Source: Cytidiella melzeri (Eukaryota > Basidiomycota > Agaricomycetes > Polyporales > Irpicaceae). Taken from it: a stretch of 64,000 nt of DNA. The stretch covers positions 1 to 64,000 of the forward strand of contig JABYQR010000246.1 of assembly GCA_022592445.1 (NCBI GenBank), read 5' to 3'. Of this stretch, positions 33,289 to 43,704 are shown piece by piece. The first letter of the stretch is position 1. Every line of letters starts with the position of its first letter. Position numbers and translations under genes: made by a program. The notes under the pieces were generated by a model. That model had not been told where the DNA came from and made no database searches. It saw only the letters and a program-made list of their open reading frames with translations.

Positions 33289-35454
33289 ATGAGCTCTGAT
33301 CCCGCTGATCAGTCTCAACCTCATTGTTCTACGTGTGAACAAAAACAAACCGACTTTCTTCAAGGCACTATCCCTCGTACCACACGCAGAAGACGTACAC
33401 CTGTCTTCACTCCTACTCCAACTCCTCCTCCTGCTCCTACTCCTCCTCATCCAATGTCTTCCGCTTCTCGTGCTGGTACCCCAGGTCCTGCACCTTCTGC
33501 TGCACCTTCCGACCACACCCCCAATGTCCCTTCTACCTCAGCTGTCGTCGACCATCCCACTGCCCGCATCACGGCATCACGACGAGTCTCAGCACGCCCC
33601 TCTGATCGCCGTCGCACTCCATTCGATACACTCCGCGACGACTTCGCTTGTCGTCACCCCACTAAACCATTGTCAGACGATAGCAACGATCCTATGGACA
33701 ACAACGAGGTGCACGAAAGGCGAAGGGGCAAACTGCCCAGAGCTCATCGTGCACCGTCCCCCTCACCATCTGGCCCTACTGACTCCGCGCGAGCAGTGTC
33801 GTCCCTCCTTTCCGTGCCTCCAAAGCACGATGTGGAGTATACTATGCCGCTTAGTGACGTCCACAAAGCCTTCGCAGATGTTGGCAAACTCACAGGTCCT
33901 GATACCTGGCCAATGTGGAAATTCCGCGTCGATACTGCAATGTCAACTATTGTTGACTTCTATAGCTACAGGGGTGGTCTTACCATTCCTCAAGAGGTCC
34001 AACGGGCCGTCTTCAACGTCCTGGCTGGACACATCGCGGACTCTGTTATGGCCAACTATCTCAATGAGACCGCGCCTCACAGACTGATGGAGAAACTCTC
34101 CGAACGTTTCGAACTGACCTCTACTATGTCAGACACAAACGAAATCTTCCAACTTTTCTCCCTCCGCCGCCCTGTCCACGAAATGGACAAACTACTTGAC
34201 GATGCGCACAACCTCTACTCCAAGATTCTTTCCAAAGGGATCGAATTTCCCCAACACATCTTCTACTCCGCCCTCGTCGGCATCATTCCCCCCGCCTATG
34301 TGCATACTCGCGCTAGCTACAAGGCTGGCATGCGTTCTCGTACTCCTGCAGGCGAGAAGTACGACTACAACCCTATCTTGCTGAGTGTCAAGCTCCGCCG
34401 CAACTTCCATAGTTGGCGACTCGCTCACCCACTTGACCGCTCTCGGTCCAAGGGTTTGTCAACCCTCGTCCCTCGCGATAGGCCCGCTGGTGGTTCATCC
34501 GCCGCATCGCCAGCAGTCAACAAACGTGTCGAACATCCGGCCGCCCCTTACTCTAAGGAGAAGTCCATCCGTGACACTTTGAAGATGAAGTGTTACAACT
34601 GCAACGAGACAGGCCACACGACGCCCACCTGCCCTTCACCCTGGACAGAGAAGTCCAAGGAGGTGATGAAGAGGAAAGGTATTACCTGGAAGTTCGTTAC
34701 TGCTGGTGCCAAGGGCAAAGCTGCCACTGCCGCCGCTGTTGTCACTACTCACGCTGTTGCTGGTCCGTCGACAACTACTCCTTGTTGCAACCAGAGCGCG
34801 TGGGTGTTCGCTCTCTCTGAGTCCGACGTCACTATGCACGTAAGTACTTTGCTTACTACTACTTTTCCTGCTCTACTTCCGCTGTATGCGACTTCGTCAA
34901 CAGACGAGTCAATACATATTCTTGATACTGGTGCGACTATACACTGTACACCGTATCGAGACTTACTTTTCAATGTCCACTCCGTACCAACTATTGTACT
35001 GACTGTTGCCAACTCAGAACAACTAGTTTTGAAACTCGCTGGTGACATGGTACTCGTGGTGGAACAGGAAAGTGGTAAGCTTACTGAACTCTTGCTAAAG
35101 AACGTCTACTTCAACTCAACACTACCTTTTACTTTAATCAGCGTTGGAAAGTTGGACTCTGATTATCGGTTTACGTTCTATCATGGACTTTGTACTATAT
35201 ACGACTCAAACTCGACTTGTGTGGCTGTTGTTAGAAAATCAAATGATTTATACACGCTATCATCAACTCGAGTGACTTCTTTAGCAAGCGTGCATAGAAC
35301 TGGCATTACTCTACTTGAACTACATAAAAAACTCGGTCATCTCAGTTACTTAATGATCAAGAAACTACTTGAAACTTTGTCAATCATTACTGATCATATA
35401 ACTGACCATACTGAAACTCCATGCGAGGATTGTTTACTTAACAATATCCATTAA
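33289..35454 (+). CDS. Copia C Gag-protease-pre-integrase, ends at TAA
   Basis: About 721 codons from ATG 33289. Proline-rich N-terminus, UBN2-like capsid region (LTGPDTWPMWKF), zinc knuckle CYNCNETGHTTPTC, protease LDTGATIHCT, then gag-pre-integrase HKKLGHLSY and the CEDC half of the HHCC zinc site. The frame ends in TAA right after LLNNIH and resumes in the same frame. Element A has a stop earlier, after LISVG, at a position where C reads AAG. Confidence 0.92.
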   Translation: MSSDPADQSQPHCSTCEQKQTDFLQGTIPRTTRRRRTPVFTPTPTPPPAPTPPHPMSSASRAGTPGPAPSAAPSDHTPNVPSTSAVVDHPTARITASRRVSARPSDRRRTPFDTLRDDFACRHPTKPLSDDSNDPMDNNEVHERRRGKLPRAHRAPSPSPSGPTDSARAVSSLLSVPPKHDVEYTMPLSDVHKAFADVGKLTGPDTWPMWKFRVDTAMSTIVDFYSYRGGLTIPQEVQRAVFNVLAGHIADSVMANYLNETAPHRLMEKLSERFELTSTMSDTNEIFQLFSLRRPVHEMDKLLDDAHNLYSKILSKGIEFPQHIFYSALVGIIPPAYVHTRASYKAGMRSRTPAGEKYDYNPILLSVKLRRNFHSWRLAHPLDRSRSKGLSTLVPRDRPAGGSSAASPAVNKRVEHPAAPYSKEKSIRDTLKMKCYNCNETGHTTPTCPSPWTEKSKEVMKRKGITWKFVTAGAKGKAATAAAVVTTHAVAGPSTTTPCCNQSAWVFALSESDVTMHVSTLLTTTFPALLPLYATSSTDESIHILDTGATIHCTPYRDLLFNVHSVPTIVLTVANSEQLVLKLAGDMVLVVEQESGKLTELLLKNVYFNSTLPFTLISVGKLDSDYRFTFYHGLCTIYDSNSTCVAVVRKSNDLYTLSSTRVTSLASVHRTGITLLELHKKLGHLSYLMIKKLLETLSIITDHITDHTETPCEDCLLNNIH

Positions 35455-38004
35455 AATACTGTACCTAAACTTCGTTCTTCATCGTTAGCTGAAGCTTTCG
35501 GAGATCACTTTCATATCAACATCTTTGGGACTCTACCCACAGTGTCAATTACTGGTAAACATAAATACTGGTTGACTATCGTCGACAATGCTACTAGATG
35601 GTTAGTACTTGCACCACTAGTTACTAAAGATGACGCCTATACTCAATGGGTCATTTTCTCTACTGAATTATTGACGCAATATGGTATTTGCGTCAAGATA
35701 CTTCAAGCCAATAACGACGGTGTCTTCACCAGTAAAGCTATGACTGCTTACTTGAAAACTCAAGGAACTATACTACGTCTTACTGTACATGATACTCCTC
35801 AGCAAAACGGTGTTGCTGAGCGTGTACATCAAACTATTATGAACTTGATTCGAGTAAACCTGCATACTGCATCTTTACCAAATCGACTGTGGTGGTACGC
35901 TGCATTATACGCGATGTATGTGTACAATCGTTCTCCTCGTAGTATACTTAACTACAAAACTCCTTACTTTAAGCGATATGGCACTGATGCTAACCTTGAT
36001 GGACTTCAAGTCTTTGGTCAGCCGTGCATCGTATACGACGAATATCGCACAAATAAACTAGCATCTAAGGGTAAAAGGGGAGTCTGGATAGGCTTTGCTG
36101 AACACTCTAAAGGTCACTACGTTTATTTTGGACAATGTGTTGGAGTTCAACGTAAATTGCAATTTGTTGATTCTACAATACAAATTGAAGGGGAGAAAGA
36201 ACCAAATGTCGAAAAACCTACTACTGAAAAACAACTTGAACTTGAGGACAACCCTCACATAGAACCAATGGAAATCGACGAGCCTGACCCTACTGGTCCA
36301 AGGCGTTCTAACAGAACTCCTCAACTATTGCGTAAAGCCCGTGGTCTAAACTACGACGAAGTAGACACTAACATTGCTTTCTACTTAACTGAGTTTAACA
36401 CTTACTATGCTGAGGACGTCGGTGACCCTGTCATTTTCAAAGATGTACTTAATCACCCTCTCAAAGACGATTGGTTTAAGTCTATGAAACTTGAGGTTGA
36501 TACACTAGAACAGCTTGGCACTTGGGAATACTGTATCCCGCCGCCAAATGCCAACATTACTGGTTCTCGCTTTGTCTACAAGACCAAGTACAAACATGGC
36601 AAAGTTACTAAACTCAAGTCAAGACTTGTTGTGCAAGGATACTCTCAGCACAATGGTATTGATTACTATGCAAACGACTTGTTTGCTCCAGTCGTGCGCA
36701 TGAGTTCTATGCAACTCATACTTACACTTGCGGCTTCACTACACTTCGAGATTAACCAACTCGATGTTAAGTCTGCTTACTTATACGGTAAAATTAACGA
36801 TCATGAAGATCTTTATCTTCGTCCGCCGCCTGGCGACTTACTGCCCAACTTGCCTAAGGGCTGGGTACTTAAACTACGCAAAACTATCTATGGCCTTAAC
36901 CAAGCTGGATGTCGCTGGTACAAGGTACTATGCGATATACTTTTCCAGCTTGGACTCAAGCGTTCAGACTATGATAATGCTGTCTTCTACCTTTACAGGG
37001 GAGACAAACTAATACTTATACTCGCTGTTCATGTCGACGATATTACTCTCTGTGCTATTACTTCTGTCGTTGCTGAACAGTTCGAGATAGCACTTAGACA
37101 ACATGTCGAGGTAACAAACGGTGGCACTATCCACTGGATGCTTGGCATGGAGATTGATTACGACAAAGCCTCTGGTGTTATCAAGCTTTGTCAACGCGAT
37201 TATATCCAAACTATACTTAAACGAAACAACTTTGGCCACAATCATACATGCCGTACGCCTATGATACACGAGCACAACTTAGCCCCCCGTGACTCAAAAG
37301 AACCTTGTCAGGACGCTGACACCATTAAACAATACATGTCTTTAGTCGGTGGTTTACAATACGTCACTGACTGTACTCGACCAGATGTTGCATACTGCAC
37401 TGGTCAACTTGCACAATACTTAGCTGACCCTTCTAAGGAACACTTTGCTGCAGCTAAACAGTGTTACCTATACTTGAAGGGAACGTGCAATTACTGGCTT
37501 GTCCTAGGAAACCAAGCAACTACTACTAATACTTCACTTGTCGGATACGCTGATTCTGACAGTATGACTACATACGGCAATAAACCAATAATGGGCTACA
37601 CCTTTACATACAATGACTCGCTTATCTCTTGGTCAAGTAAGCGTGGTTCACTCGTAACACTATCGGTCACCGAAGCCGAATTATATGCCTTAGCGCATGT
37701 GTCAACTGAGGCTATATATCTAAAAGTACTCATTGACGAACTACTGAACTTTACTATGGATCCTGTCAAAATGTATACTGACAGTGCATCAACTATTGCC
37801 ATTGTTAGCTCACCTGACGAGCAACATTCACAACGAACTAAACACTTCGAAATTTGTAAGAATTTCATCAGTGATCGTGTACTCAAGAAGTATATAACTA
37901 TTCATCACATATCTTCTAATGATCAACGTGCTGATACACTTACTAAAGCACTACCTCTCGAAAAACTCAAGCACTTCAATGAACTACTTCATATTCGTGC
38001 TTGA
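35455..38004 (+). CDS. Copia C integrase, reverse transcriptase and RNase H
   Basis: 849 codons continuing in the Gag frame after the TAA. There is no ATG before integrase, so expression would need readthrough. Integrase: first Asp in IVDNATRW, second position in QANNDG (Asn where the family and element A have Asp), Glu in QQNGVAE. Reverse transcriptase: LDVKSAYLYGK and catalytic AVHVDD. RNase H: GYADSD, SVTEAE, YTDSAS. Ends DTLTKALPLEKLKHF and a stop next to the purine tract TTGAAGGGGAG. Reverse transcriptase looks competent, integrase looks dead. Confidence 0.92.
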   Translation, partial: NTVPKLRSSSLAEAFGDHFHINIFGTLPTVSITGKHKYWLTIVDNATRWLVLAPLVTKDDAYTQWVIFSTELLTQYGICVKILQANNDGVFTSKAMTAYLKTQGTILRLTVHDTPQQNGVAERVHQTIMNLIRVNLHTASLPNRLWWYAALYAMYVYNRSPRSILNYKTPYFKRYGTDANLDGLQVFGQPCIVYDEYRTNKLASKGKRGVWIGFAEHSKGHYVYFGQCVGVQRKLQFVDSTIQIEGEKEPNVEKPTTEKQLELEDNPHIEPMEIDEPDPTGPRRSNRTPQLLRKARGLNYDEVDTNIAFYLTEFNTYYAEDVGDPVIFKDVLNHPLKDDWFKSMKLEVDTLEQLGTWEYCIPPPNANITGSRFVYKTKYKHGKVTKLKSRLVVQGYSQHNGIDYYANDLFAPVVRMSSMQLILTLAASLHFEINQLDVKSAYLYGKINDHEDLYLRPPPGDLLPNLPKGWVLKLRKTIYGLNQAGCRWYKVLCDILFQLGLKRSDYDNAVFYLYRGDKLILILAVHVDDITLCAITSVVAEQFEIALRQHVEVTNGGTIHWMLGMEIDYDKASGVIKLCQRDYIQTILKRNNFGHNHTCRTPMIHEHNLAPRDSKEPCQDADTIKQYMSLVGGLQYVTDCTRPDVAYCTGQLAQYLADPSKEHFAAAKQCYLYLKGTCNYWLVLGNQATTTNTSLVGYADSDSMTTYGNKPIMGYTFTYNDSLISWSSKRGSLVTLSVTEAELYALAHVSTEAIYLKVLIDELLNFTMDPVKMYTDSASTIAIVSSPDEQHSQRTKHFEICKNFISDRVLKKYITIHHISSNDQRADTLTKALPLEKLKHFNELLHIRA

Positions 38005-38011
38005 AGGGGAG

Positions 38012-38181
38012 TGTTCGACTATATTAATTAGACGCTTAACGTACGAGCGCCGTAGTTACCGTATATAAGACTTACTCTGATCAATGCAACAAAACGCACT
38101 TTTGATCCCCAACTCCCATTGTGTGATCCCTCTCACTCTTGCTTTTTCAACGCTCTCCTCTACTTTCATAGCCTTCTAACA
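38012..38181 (+). repeat. Copia C 3' LTR (170 bp)
   Basis: TGTTCGAC...CTTCTAACA, including the CCGTATATAAGAC promoter-like block. It is full-length compared with the 160-bp 5' LTR. Confidence 0.9.
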
Positions 38182-39140
38182 CATCTTTGATCTGAGGCAA
38201 GTGCAACACAGACAATGATGTACTTACTGACCAGCGCTAGATCAATGGAAGCACTGGAGCAACACAGGTGTGCTGAGGAAGTACAAGGATGGTAATAATG
38301 AAAAGATGGATGGCTGCCAGAAGCTTTATAAATCCTGTGGTTTAGGTGCAGTGTTGATGCAACAACCAGCGCACACACAGCCCTACTTTGATGGTTGGCA
38401 GGGAGTTGCTGTGATGTTGGGAACAGTCTCCAAGTTTCAAGCTCGAAACAGGTCCAGTCTCCTATCCAGTGATCTGTTTTTTGTCACTGCCATTCCCTTG
38501 AGGGTCTAAGATACTATTTCAGAACATCTGTGCTGCATTGGTTCTCTGCCTGAAGCCTCATGGCTCCTGCACAGCCCCAGATGAATAGCTTCTCTCTGAG
38601 TTTTCTTCAGCTGCCTCCTTCTGCCCTCAGTCAGTCATAGATGCAATAGAATTGTGCATGCATTTTGGCTCATGGCGCAACTGGTTACCCTCTTGGCACA
38701 ACTGGTTACCCTCTTGGCACAACTGGTTACGCTCTTGGCACAGCTGGTTACCCTCTTGGTGCAATTGTTTATCCTCTTGAAACAGCTGGTTACCCTCTTG
38801 GCACAGCTAGTTACCCTCTTGGCACAACTATTTACCCTCTTGACACAACTGGTAACCCTCTTGGTACAATTGGTTACACTCTTGGCACAACTGGTTACCC
38901 TCTGGGTGCAATTGGGTATTCTCTTGGTACAACTGGTTACACTCTTGGCACAGCTAGTTACCCTCTTGGAACAACTGGCTACCATGCGCATTAGCAGAGC
39001 CATGACTGCCTCGGTAGTGTGTCAATTTCATGTGTGGGGCAGGGGGGGAGGAGCAACAGGAAGACTCCAGAAGCAATCTTCTCAGTTGACCACTCCATCA
39101 ACAGCATTGTGAGGTATTGGGGAAAGTGTCTCAGACATCT
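38182..39140. repeat. Diverged repeat unit, upstream side of SSP copy C
   Basis: Matches 17500-18450 and 28160-28790 with many changes, starting CTGAGGCAAGTGCAACACAG. It is the sequence that stood upstream of the intact SSP gene before Copia C inserted. It lacks the solo LTR (reads through GAGGGTCTAAGATAC at about 38500). Similarity fades near 39140, which is the right edge of the repeat block. Confidence 0.75.
38674..38988. repeat. 21-bp minisatellite, 15 units in exact register
   Basis: Units of GGCACAACTGGTTACCCTCTT and variants, starting at 38674 and recurring every 21 bp without any indel until GGAACAACTGGCTACCATGCG (38968-38988). The sister units carry the same motif only once (near 7634, 18290 and 28625), so the array expanded from a single copy in this lineage. 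Because 21 is a multiple of 3, all frames stay open on both strands; the resulting Leu/Gln-rich heptad frames are a by-product. Confidence 0.92.
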
Positions 39141-40383
39141 TCAAGGTTCACTCTCCGGAATCTTCACAAAGGTTCGTGTGACGAGTAAGACTCGGACCGG
39201 GATGATGCGCATGTTCAACGCGGACGAGTTGATATAGACGCCCATCGATCACAGCTCCGCGACTGTTCTTCCTCTTCCTCTCTCTTCACGTGTGGGTACG
39301 AGAGTTGCTTGCAGCAGAAGTTGAGACTTAAGTTCTGACGAACACCGCGATCTGAGACAACCGCACAACGGTGGTGGCTCTTGACAAAGTTGGAATAATT
39401 TTGCCAAGAAACCCGAAGAGGGCAACTTCCTGGCAATTGCAAGTCGTCGTTGGCGTGAGTATTTTGGCATGGGTACTGCTACGCTGCGGACTCCCTTAAT
39501 TCGAGTACGCCGGTCAAATTCATCTGCACTTGCCTTCCAAGTTCGTCGGCACGCGACAGGAGCCCGGTGAATTCATTTGAGACAAGGTTTTCGAATTCTG
39601 CGAGAACTAACTTTGCGAGAACTAATTCTGCTGCGCGAGACGTTGGAGGCGGTATGTGAAGGCGTGGTATGTGCATCGCGCAGAGTCTCCCGAGCCACAA
39701 CATGCCACGGTTGGCACTGACATGCGACGGTACACTTCTGTCTCTCAACTCGGTTTTCACGTCAACGTTCTTGTTGCCACTCACTTGATCACTGAAGCTA
39801 CGGATAACAGTCTTATCCCACCAAATAATCGATGACCTGTTCCAAACACATCGTTATAGCAGTTCAGGTTACTGTTCTTTCTCAATGGCAAATATGACAA
39901 TCGGCTAATTGTGTCTTTCTTTCCAGCACGTCCTCCATATCTCGCGAAGGTTCACCATGGCCACCGACTCGGAGTCGTGTGCGGCGCCCGATATAGGAGT
40001 ACGTTCGCATCTGCTGCCCAGGGTGGGAACTCCTTCAAGCTCGTGGACACCTTCACACTCGCTGCAACTCTTCAGTCCCCCAAGTACGTCTCGCAGACGA
40101 TCCGCTCGATAGCATCAGCATCGCGCTTCATTCTGAACATCCAGGTGACATTTGCCCAATTCTGCCGCTATATTCATCTGCACCCCGGGGCTTGAGAGTT
40201 GTATCACCTGACAGTGTCGTTGAATACAGGAATCCCGGCAAGTGATGCCACGCCATGTCAGGTTTGCGGTCACGTCTTTGTCTTCACATTTTGCGGAGCT
40301 GGCGGCGCGTCGACCTGTTCGTCCATGGTCACCCGCCCGTTCAAGCATTCATTCGTACAGCCCAAGTTCTCCCGACTCCGCGC
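39141..40383. other. Boundary region, possible gene fragment at 39911-40195
   Basis: Between the repeat block and the galactanase gene. A plus-strand frame at about 39911-40195 reads like protein (VHHGHRLGVVCGARYRSTF, GGNSFKLVDTFTLAATLQS, VSQTIRSIASASRF) but has no convincing start codon and no continuation that I can splice. It may be a fragment of a gene disrupted at the edge of the repeat block. I do not recognise the family. The remaining sequence shows nothing I can support. Confidence 0.3.
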
Positions 40384-40390
40384 TTTATAA
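40384..40390 (+). promoter_or_regulatory. TATA-like box of GH53 gene
   Basis: TTTATAA about 60 bp upstream of the galactanase start codon, a plausible distance for a core promoter in this kind of genome. Confidence 0.5.
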
Positions 40391-40449
40391 GATGACAGAT
40401 TTGCTCAGGGCTCGAACTCTGCGTTGCAAGCAGCTTCACGGCACGAGAG

Positions 40450-41779
40450 ATGTTTCGCCTCGGACTTTTCGCACTCTCTGCGCTACTCGCGGCGTGCCAA
40501 GCGGTAGCTCTCTCTCTCCCTCTCAATGGAGCCGACATCTCGTCTCTGCCTCTCCTTGAGTCGCAGGGTATCTCCTACACGGACAACGGACAGAAAAAAC
40601 CGTTCGAGACTATCCTCACTCAGCACGGATTCAAACTTGCTCGAATTCGCGTTTGGACTGCTGGAACGTACACCCAATCCTACGCAATCAGCCTTGCGAA
40701 GCGTGCCAAGGCAGCAGGAATGAAAGTCTTGATTGACCTGCACTACAGTGATACTTGTGAGTCCTACCTACAGCGTTCGTGGGACGCCCTTCTAGCTCTG
40801 ATCAGTATGCTATCCGTGCTCTAGGGGCGGATCCTGGGCATCAAGCTATTCCATCAGGCTGGCCCACCACTCTCAGTGCTCTCAACACTCAGATATTCAC
40901 GTATTGAAACCTCTCCTTATGCTTCATTAAAATACTCCTTACACATCGGCATTACATAGATACACGACGAACCTTGTCTCCGCATTCAACTCTGCCGGCG
41001 TCACCATCGACTACATCCAAGTCGGAAACGAAATCAACGATGGTCTGTTGTGGCCAGTCGGTCAAATTAGCGTCAGCGGTGCTCACGCCACCTCGGAGCT
41101 GCTACATTCTGCCGTGTCCGGCGTACGTGCTGCATCTCCCACAACAAAGACGGTGATCCACATCGCCAATGGCTGGGACGAGTCAAGTGTACAGTCGTGG
41201 TACAGCGAGGTGTTCGTTCCCGGTGCATTAGCTCCGGCTGACGTCGACGTCATGGGCTTCTCGTTCTACCCGTTCTACGGAACAGGCGCGACACTCGACG
41301 CGCTGAAATCAAGCATGCAGAACATCATCTCTAAATATAGCAAGGTATGAATGGGAGGATGGTGGATGAGACCGTCCCACTCTTGGACTATCTCACCGTG
41401 CTGTTCGAGAAGGCTAAAAAAACTGTCTGTCTCCCCTGGTTTTGATAGGATATTTTCGTCGCGGAAACGGACTGGCCAGAGGCTTGTCCGTCCTCTGTGG
41501 CCCTCTCGGAACCAAGTATACCGGTATCTGCTGCTGGACAGACAACCTGGGTGAAGGATATTGAGAATGTCCTGGCTAGTCTATCGAACGGCCACGGGCT
41601 GGGAGTCGTGTATTGGGAGCCTGGGTGGATAGGAAATGCGAACCTTGGTAGCTCTTGCTCGGTGAGTGTGGCTTTGATCTGACGTAGCGTTAGTGTTTGC
41701 TCATGGCGTGCTGGCGGTTCAGGATACCCTGCTTGTGGATAGTACCGGCAAGACTAGGACGTCTATTAATTTGTTCTAA
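40450..41779 (+). CDS. GH53 arabinogalactan endo-beta-1,4-galactanase, secreted
   Basis: Hydrolyses beta-1,4-galactan side chains of pectin outside the cell. Exons: 40450-40756, 40825-40900, 40960-41344, 41449-41661, 41723-41779, with four short introns. Signal peptide MFRLGLFALSALLAACQAVA. Family landmarks: GADISSLPLLESQGISY at the N-terminus, RIRVWT, LIDLHYSDTWADPG across the first intron, the acid/base Glu in QVGNEINDGLLWP, FSFYPFYG, and the nucleophile Glu in VAETDWP, followed by VVYWEPGW. Length of about 345 residues is normal for GH53. It appears intact. This points to a plant-biomass-degrading lifestyle. Confidence 0.96.
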
Positions 41780-42194
41780 GTTTTGTATTCATGCGAGACT
41801 ATCATCGCTACAATGACAACAACAATTGCACGTTCCCATCCCCCTCCTCCCGATAGATATCAATGGGTAGTGGACATCACAACAATGTCTGAGTACTGGG
41901 CGACGCTCGGAACATCCAACACGTTCTCCGTCCGAGCGGGTGCAGCGGAGCGTCCACGACACTGACACATCTGAGCTACAAAACCGATTGCATTTTTCGT
42001 ACAAGTACATTTCAATCAAGGAGAAAATATTAAAATACAACAGAATACAACCACTCAAGTCGTCTCCTTCAATTACTCGATGCGGCGTCGCTCACGCCGA
42101 CGTTCAAAGCGTGGCGTCTGACTAGCGTTAGCACACTCTCTATCCTTCCTGCCCATAAACCCACAAACCTCCATGAGCGGGCAAAAAAGGACCC

Positions 42195-43704
42195 TCAATC
42201 CTTTCGCTGAATGCCCTCTTTCTCCTCCGTGCTCAAGCCACTCGAGCCTACAATCGCACTACCCTCTCCAGAACTTGATGTGGCCATGCGCGCATGCAGA
42301 GCGTCGGCTGGGTTCCCAGGCGAGCGGGGATGAGTAGAAGAGGCATTGACACCATAAGAGCCGTGCACAGCACGAGCTTCTCCATTTCCCTCGTCTACAC
42401 GATGGTATCAACGTCAGCCATCTCCATGATGGCAGAATGATGATATTTAGCTTACCAGCTCTTTTGACTACGCCCATCTTGTCCAGTTGCTTTTTTATCT
42501 TGTGCATCTCCACCATGTGGCCCCAAATCTTCATCGCATCGGGAGTGAGGCCCGCGAAGAATTTGCGGATCGATTCGGCAGGATCCTCTGGCTTCTCGGA
42601 AGCGACGTGGCCTGAAGACGTGGCTGCGACTGAGGCATGGCTGGGGATATTTGTGGAAGGTGAGGCGGCGGCAGGCATTGCCATGGGCGGCCTCTGCACG
42701 GCTAGGTTACCAAAAGAATGGTTTAGTGCCTGAGAAGTAGAAGGGCCTGTGACTGAACCAGTGGCTTGACGTTGGATGGTCGCCAAGCTAATGGCAGACA
42801 TTTTGCCACGACCATGCTTTGGGTGCCCTCCGTGGATGGCTTTGACAGGTTTGATGTGACGCGTTTTCTTGCGAGCGGGCATATCGTCGCCGCCCATGCC
42901 CGCGCCCGAGAAGTCGTCTCTAGTACGCTTCTTAGTATCCTTCGCCTCTCCATTTCCCTCATCTATACGATCGTATGAACGTTAGCCAACTCCATACCCG
43001 CAGAACAAGTCAGCTTACCAGCCCGTTCCATTGTTTTGGCCTTGGCGGCCTCTTCCTCAGTCTTCTCACTCTGTGACTCCTTGCGCCCGAAAACTGCTTG
43101 CACACACTTCCGGAAATAACTTTCGTACTCGACGGCGGTGGAATACTTCGTGGGCTGGTGGCTTAGTCCCATAGTGGGCTTGCCACTTGAATCTTGGTCC
43201 GCGACTTGGCCTGAAGAACTGGCGTCAGATTTGACAGAGGCCACATCGAGGTTGTTCTCGGTCGGTTCTCCTTCCAATTGTCTAAGACGACGCCCTTCGC
43301 GTATGATTGGGTTTCTATCAGGGTTGTGCCTGTTCTTGTGGAATATCGCCTTCTTAAGAATCGGTACTGATCTCTTTGGCGCGATCGCTGGGTTGGCTGA
43401 GATGATTTCCTTCTCCACGACCGCCCTACGGAAGCTTCGCTCTGTACGCCTATACTTCATGTGCTTGTCGCGTTCCTTCTTCGCGATGAGGTCAATCAGT
43501 TCATCCTTCGTTGTTTGCGGCCCAAATGACCTGATATTCATTTTCTTTGATTCCGGTCAGCTCTTGTATCTAGCGCATGTCCGGTGAGTTGCTCACCGCG
43601 GCCTCGAGTCGTAGTTCCTCTATGCTCCGATTTGCCAACCTTTCCTTCACTGTCGCTGGCGAAAAAGGGCGGCGTCGGGAAGTAGGTGAGGCGATGCCTG
43701 ACAT
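42195..43704 (-). CDS. SAP-like nuclear protein of unknown function (paralogue of 52227-54613)
   Basis: Exons 43704-43597, 43544-43019, 42962-42456, 42394-42195, giving about 446 residues. A two-helix SAP/Rho_N-like motif (SIEELRLEAA then KMNIRSFGPQTTKDELIDLI) is split by a phase-0 intron, in exactly the same place as in the paralogue at 52 kb. A basic region follows, then a central YESYFRKCVQAVFG helix, and a nuclear-localisation-like DTKKRTRDDF...PARKKTR block also shared with the paralogue. The exon2-exon3 and exon3-exon4 junctions, introns included, are duplicates of each other (DEGNGEA twice). Probably a chromatin or DNA-binding protein; that is inference from the motif alone. Confidence 0.7.

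Larger units (their letters stand above)
33061..38181 (+). mobile_element. Ty1/Copia retrotransposon C (5,121 bp), nearly open
   Basis: Same family as A/B, on the plus strand. LTRs at 33061-33220 and 38012-38181. Gag-pol is one frame from 33289 to 38004 with a single nonsense codon (TAA 35452-35454). It carries an in-frame Gag-region deletion of about 45 codons relative to A. The flanks AGCTA (left) and CATCT (right) are not a target duplication, and compared with the intact site near 6035-6070 about 20 bp of host sequence are missing. So the insertion was followed by a deletion, or it arose by recombination. It splits an SSP unit just upstream of the gene. Confidence 0.95.

Noticed and set aside
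38674..38988. CRISPR-like regular repeat
   Set aside because: No spacers between units, eukaryotic context and a plain head-to-tail minisatellite.
38654..39112. Long Leu/Gln-rich open frames on both strands over the 21-bp array
   Set aside because: They are a by-product of a repeat period divisible by three. Sister units lack the array and any corresponding frame.
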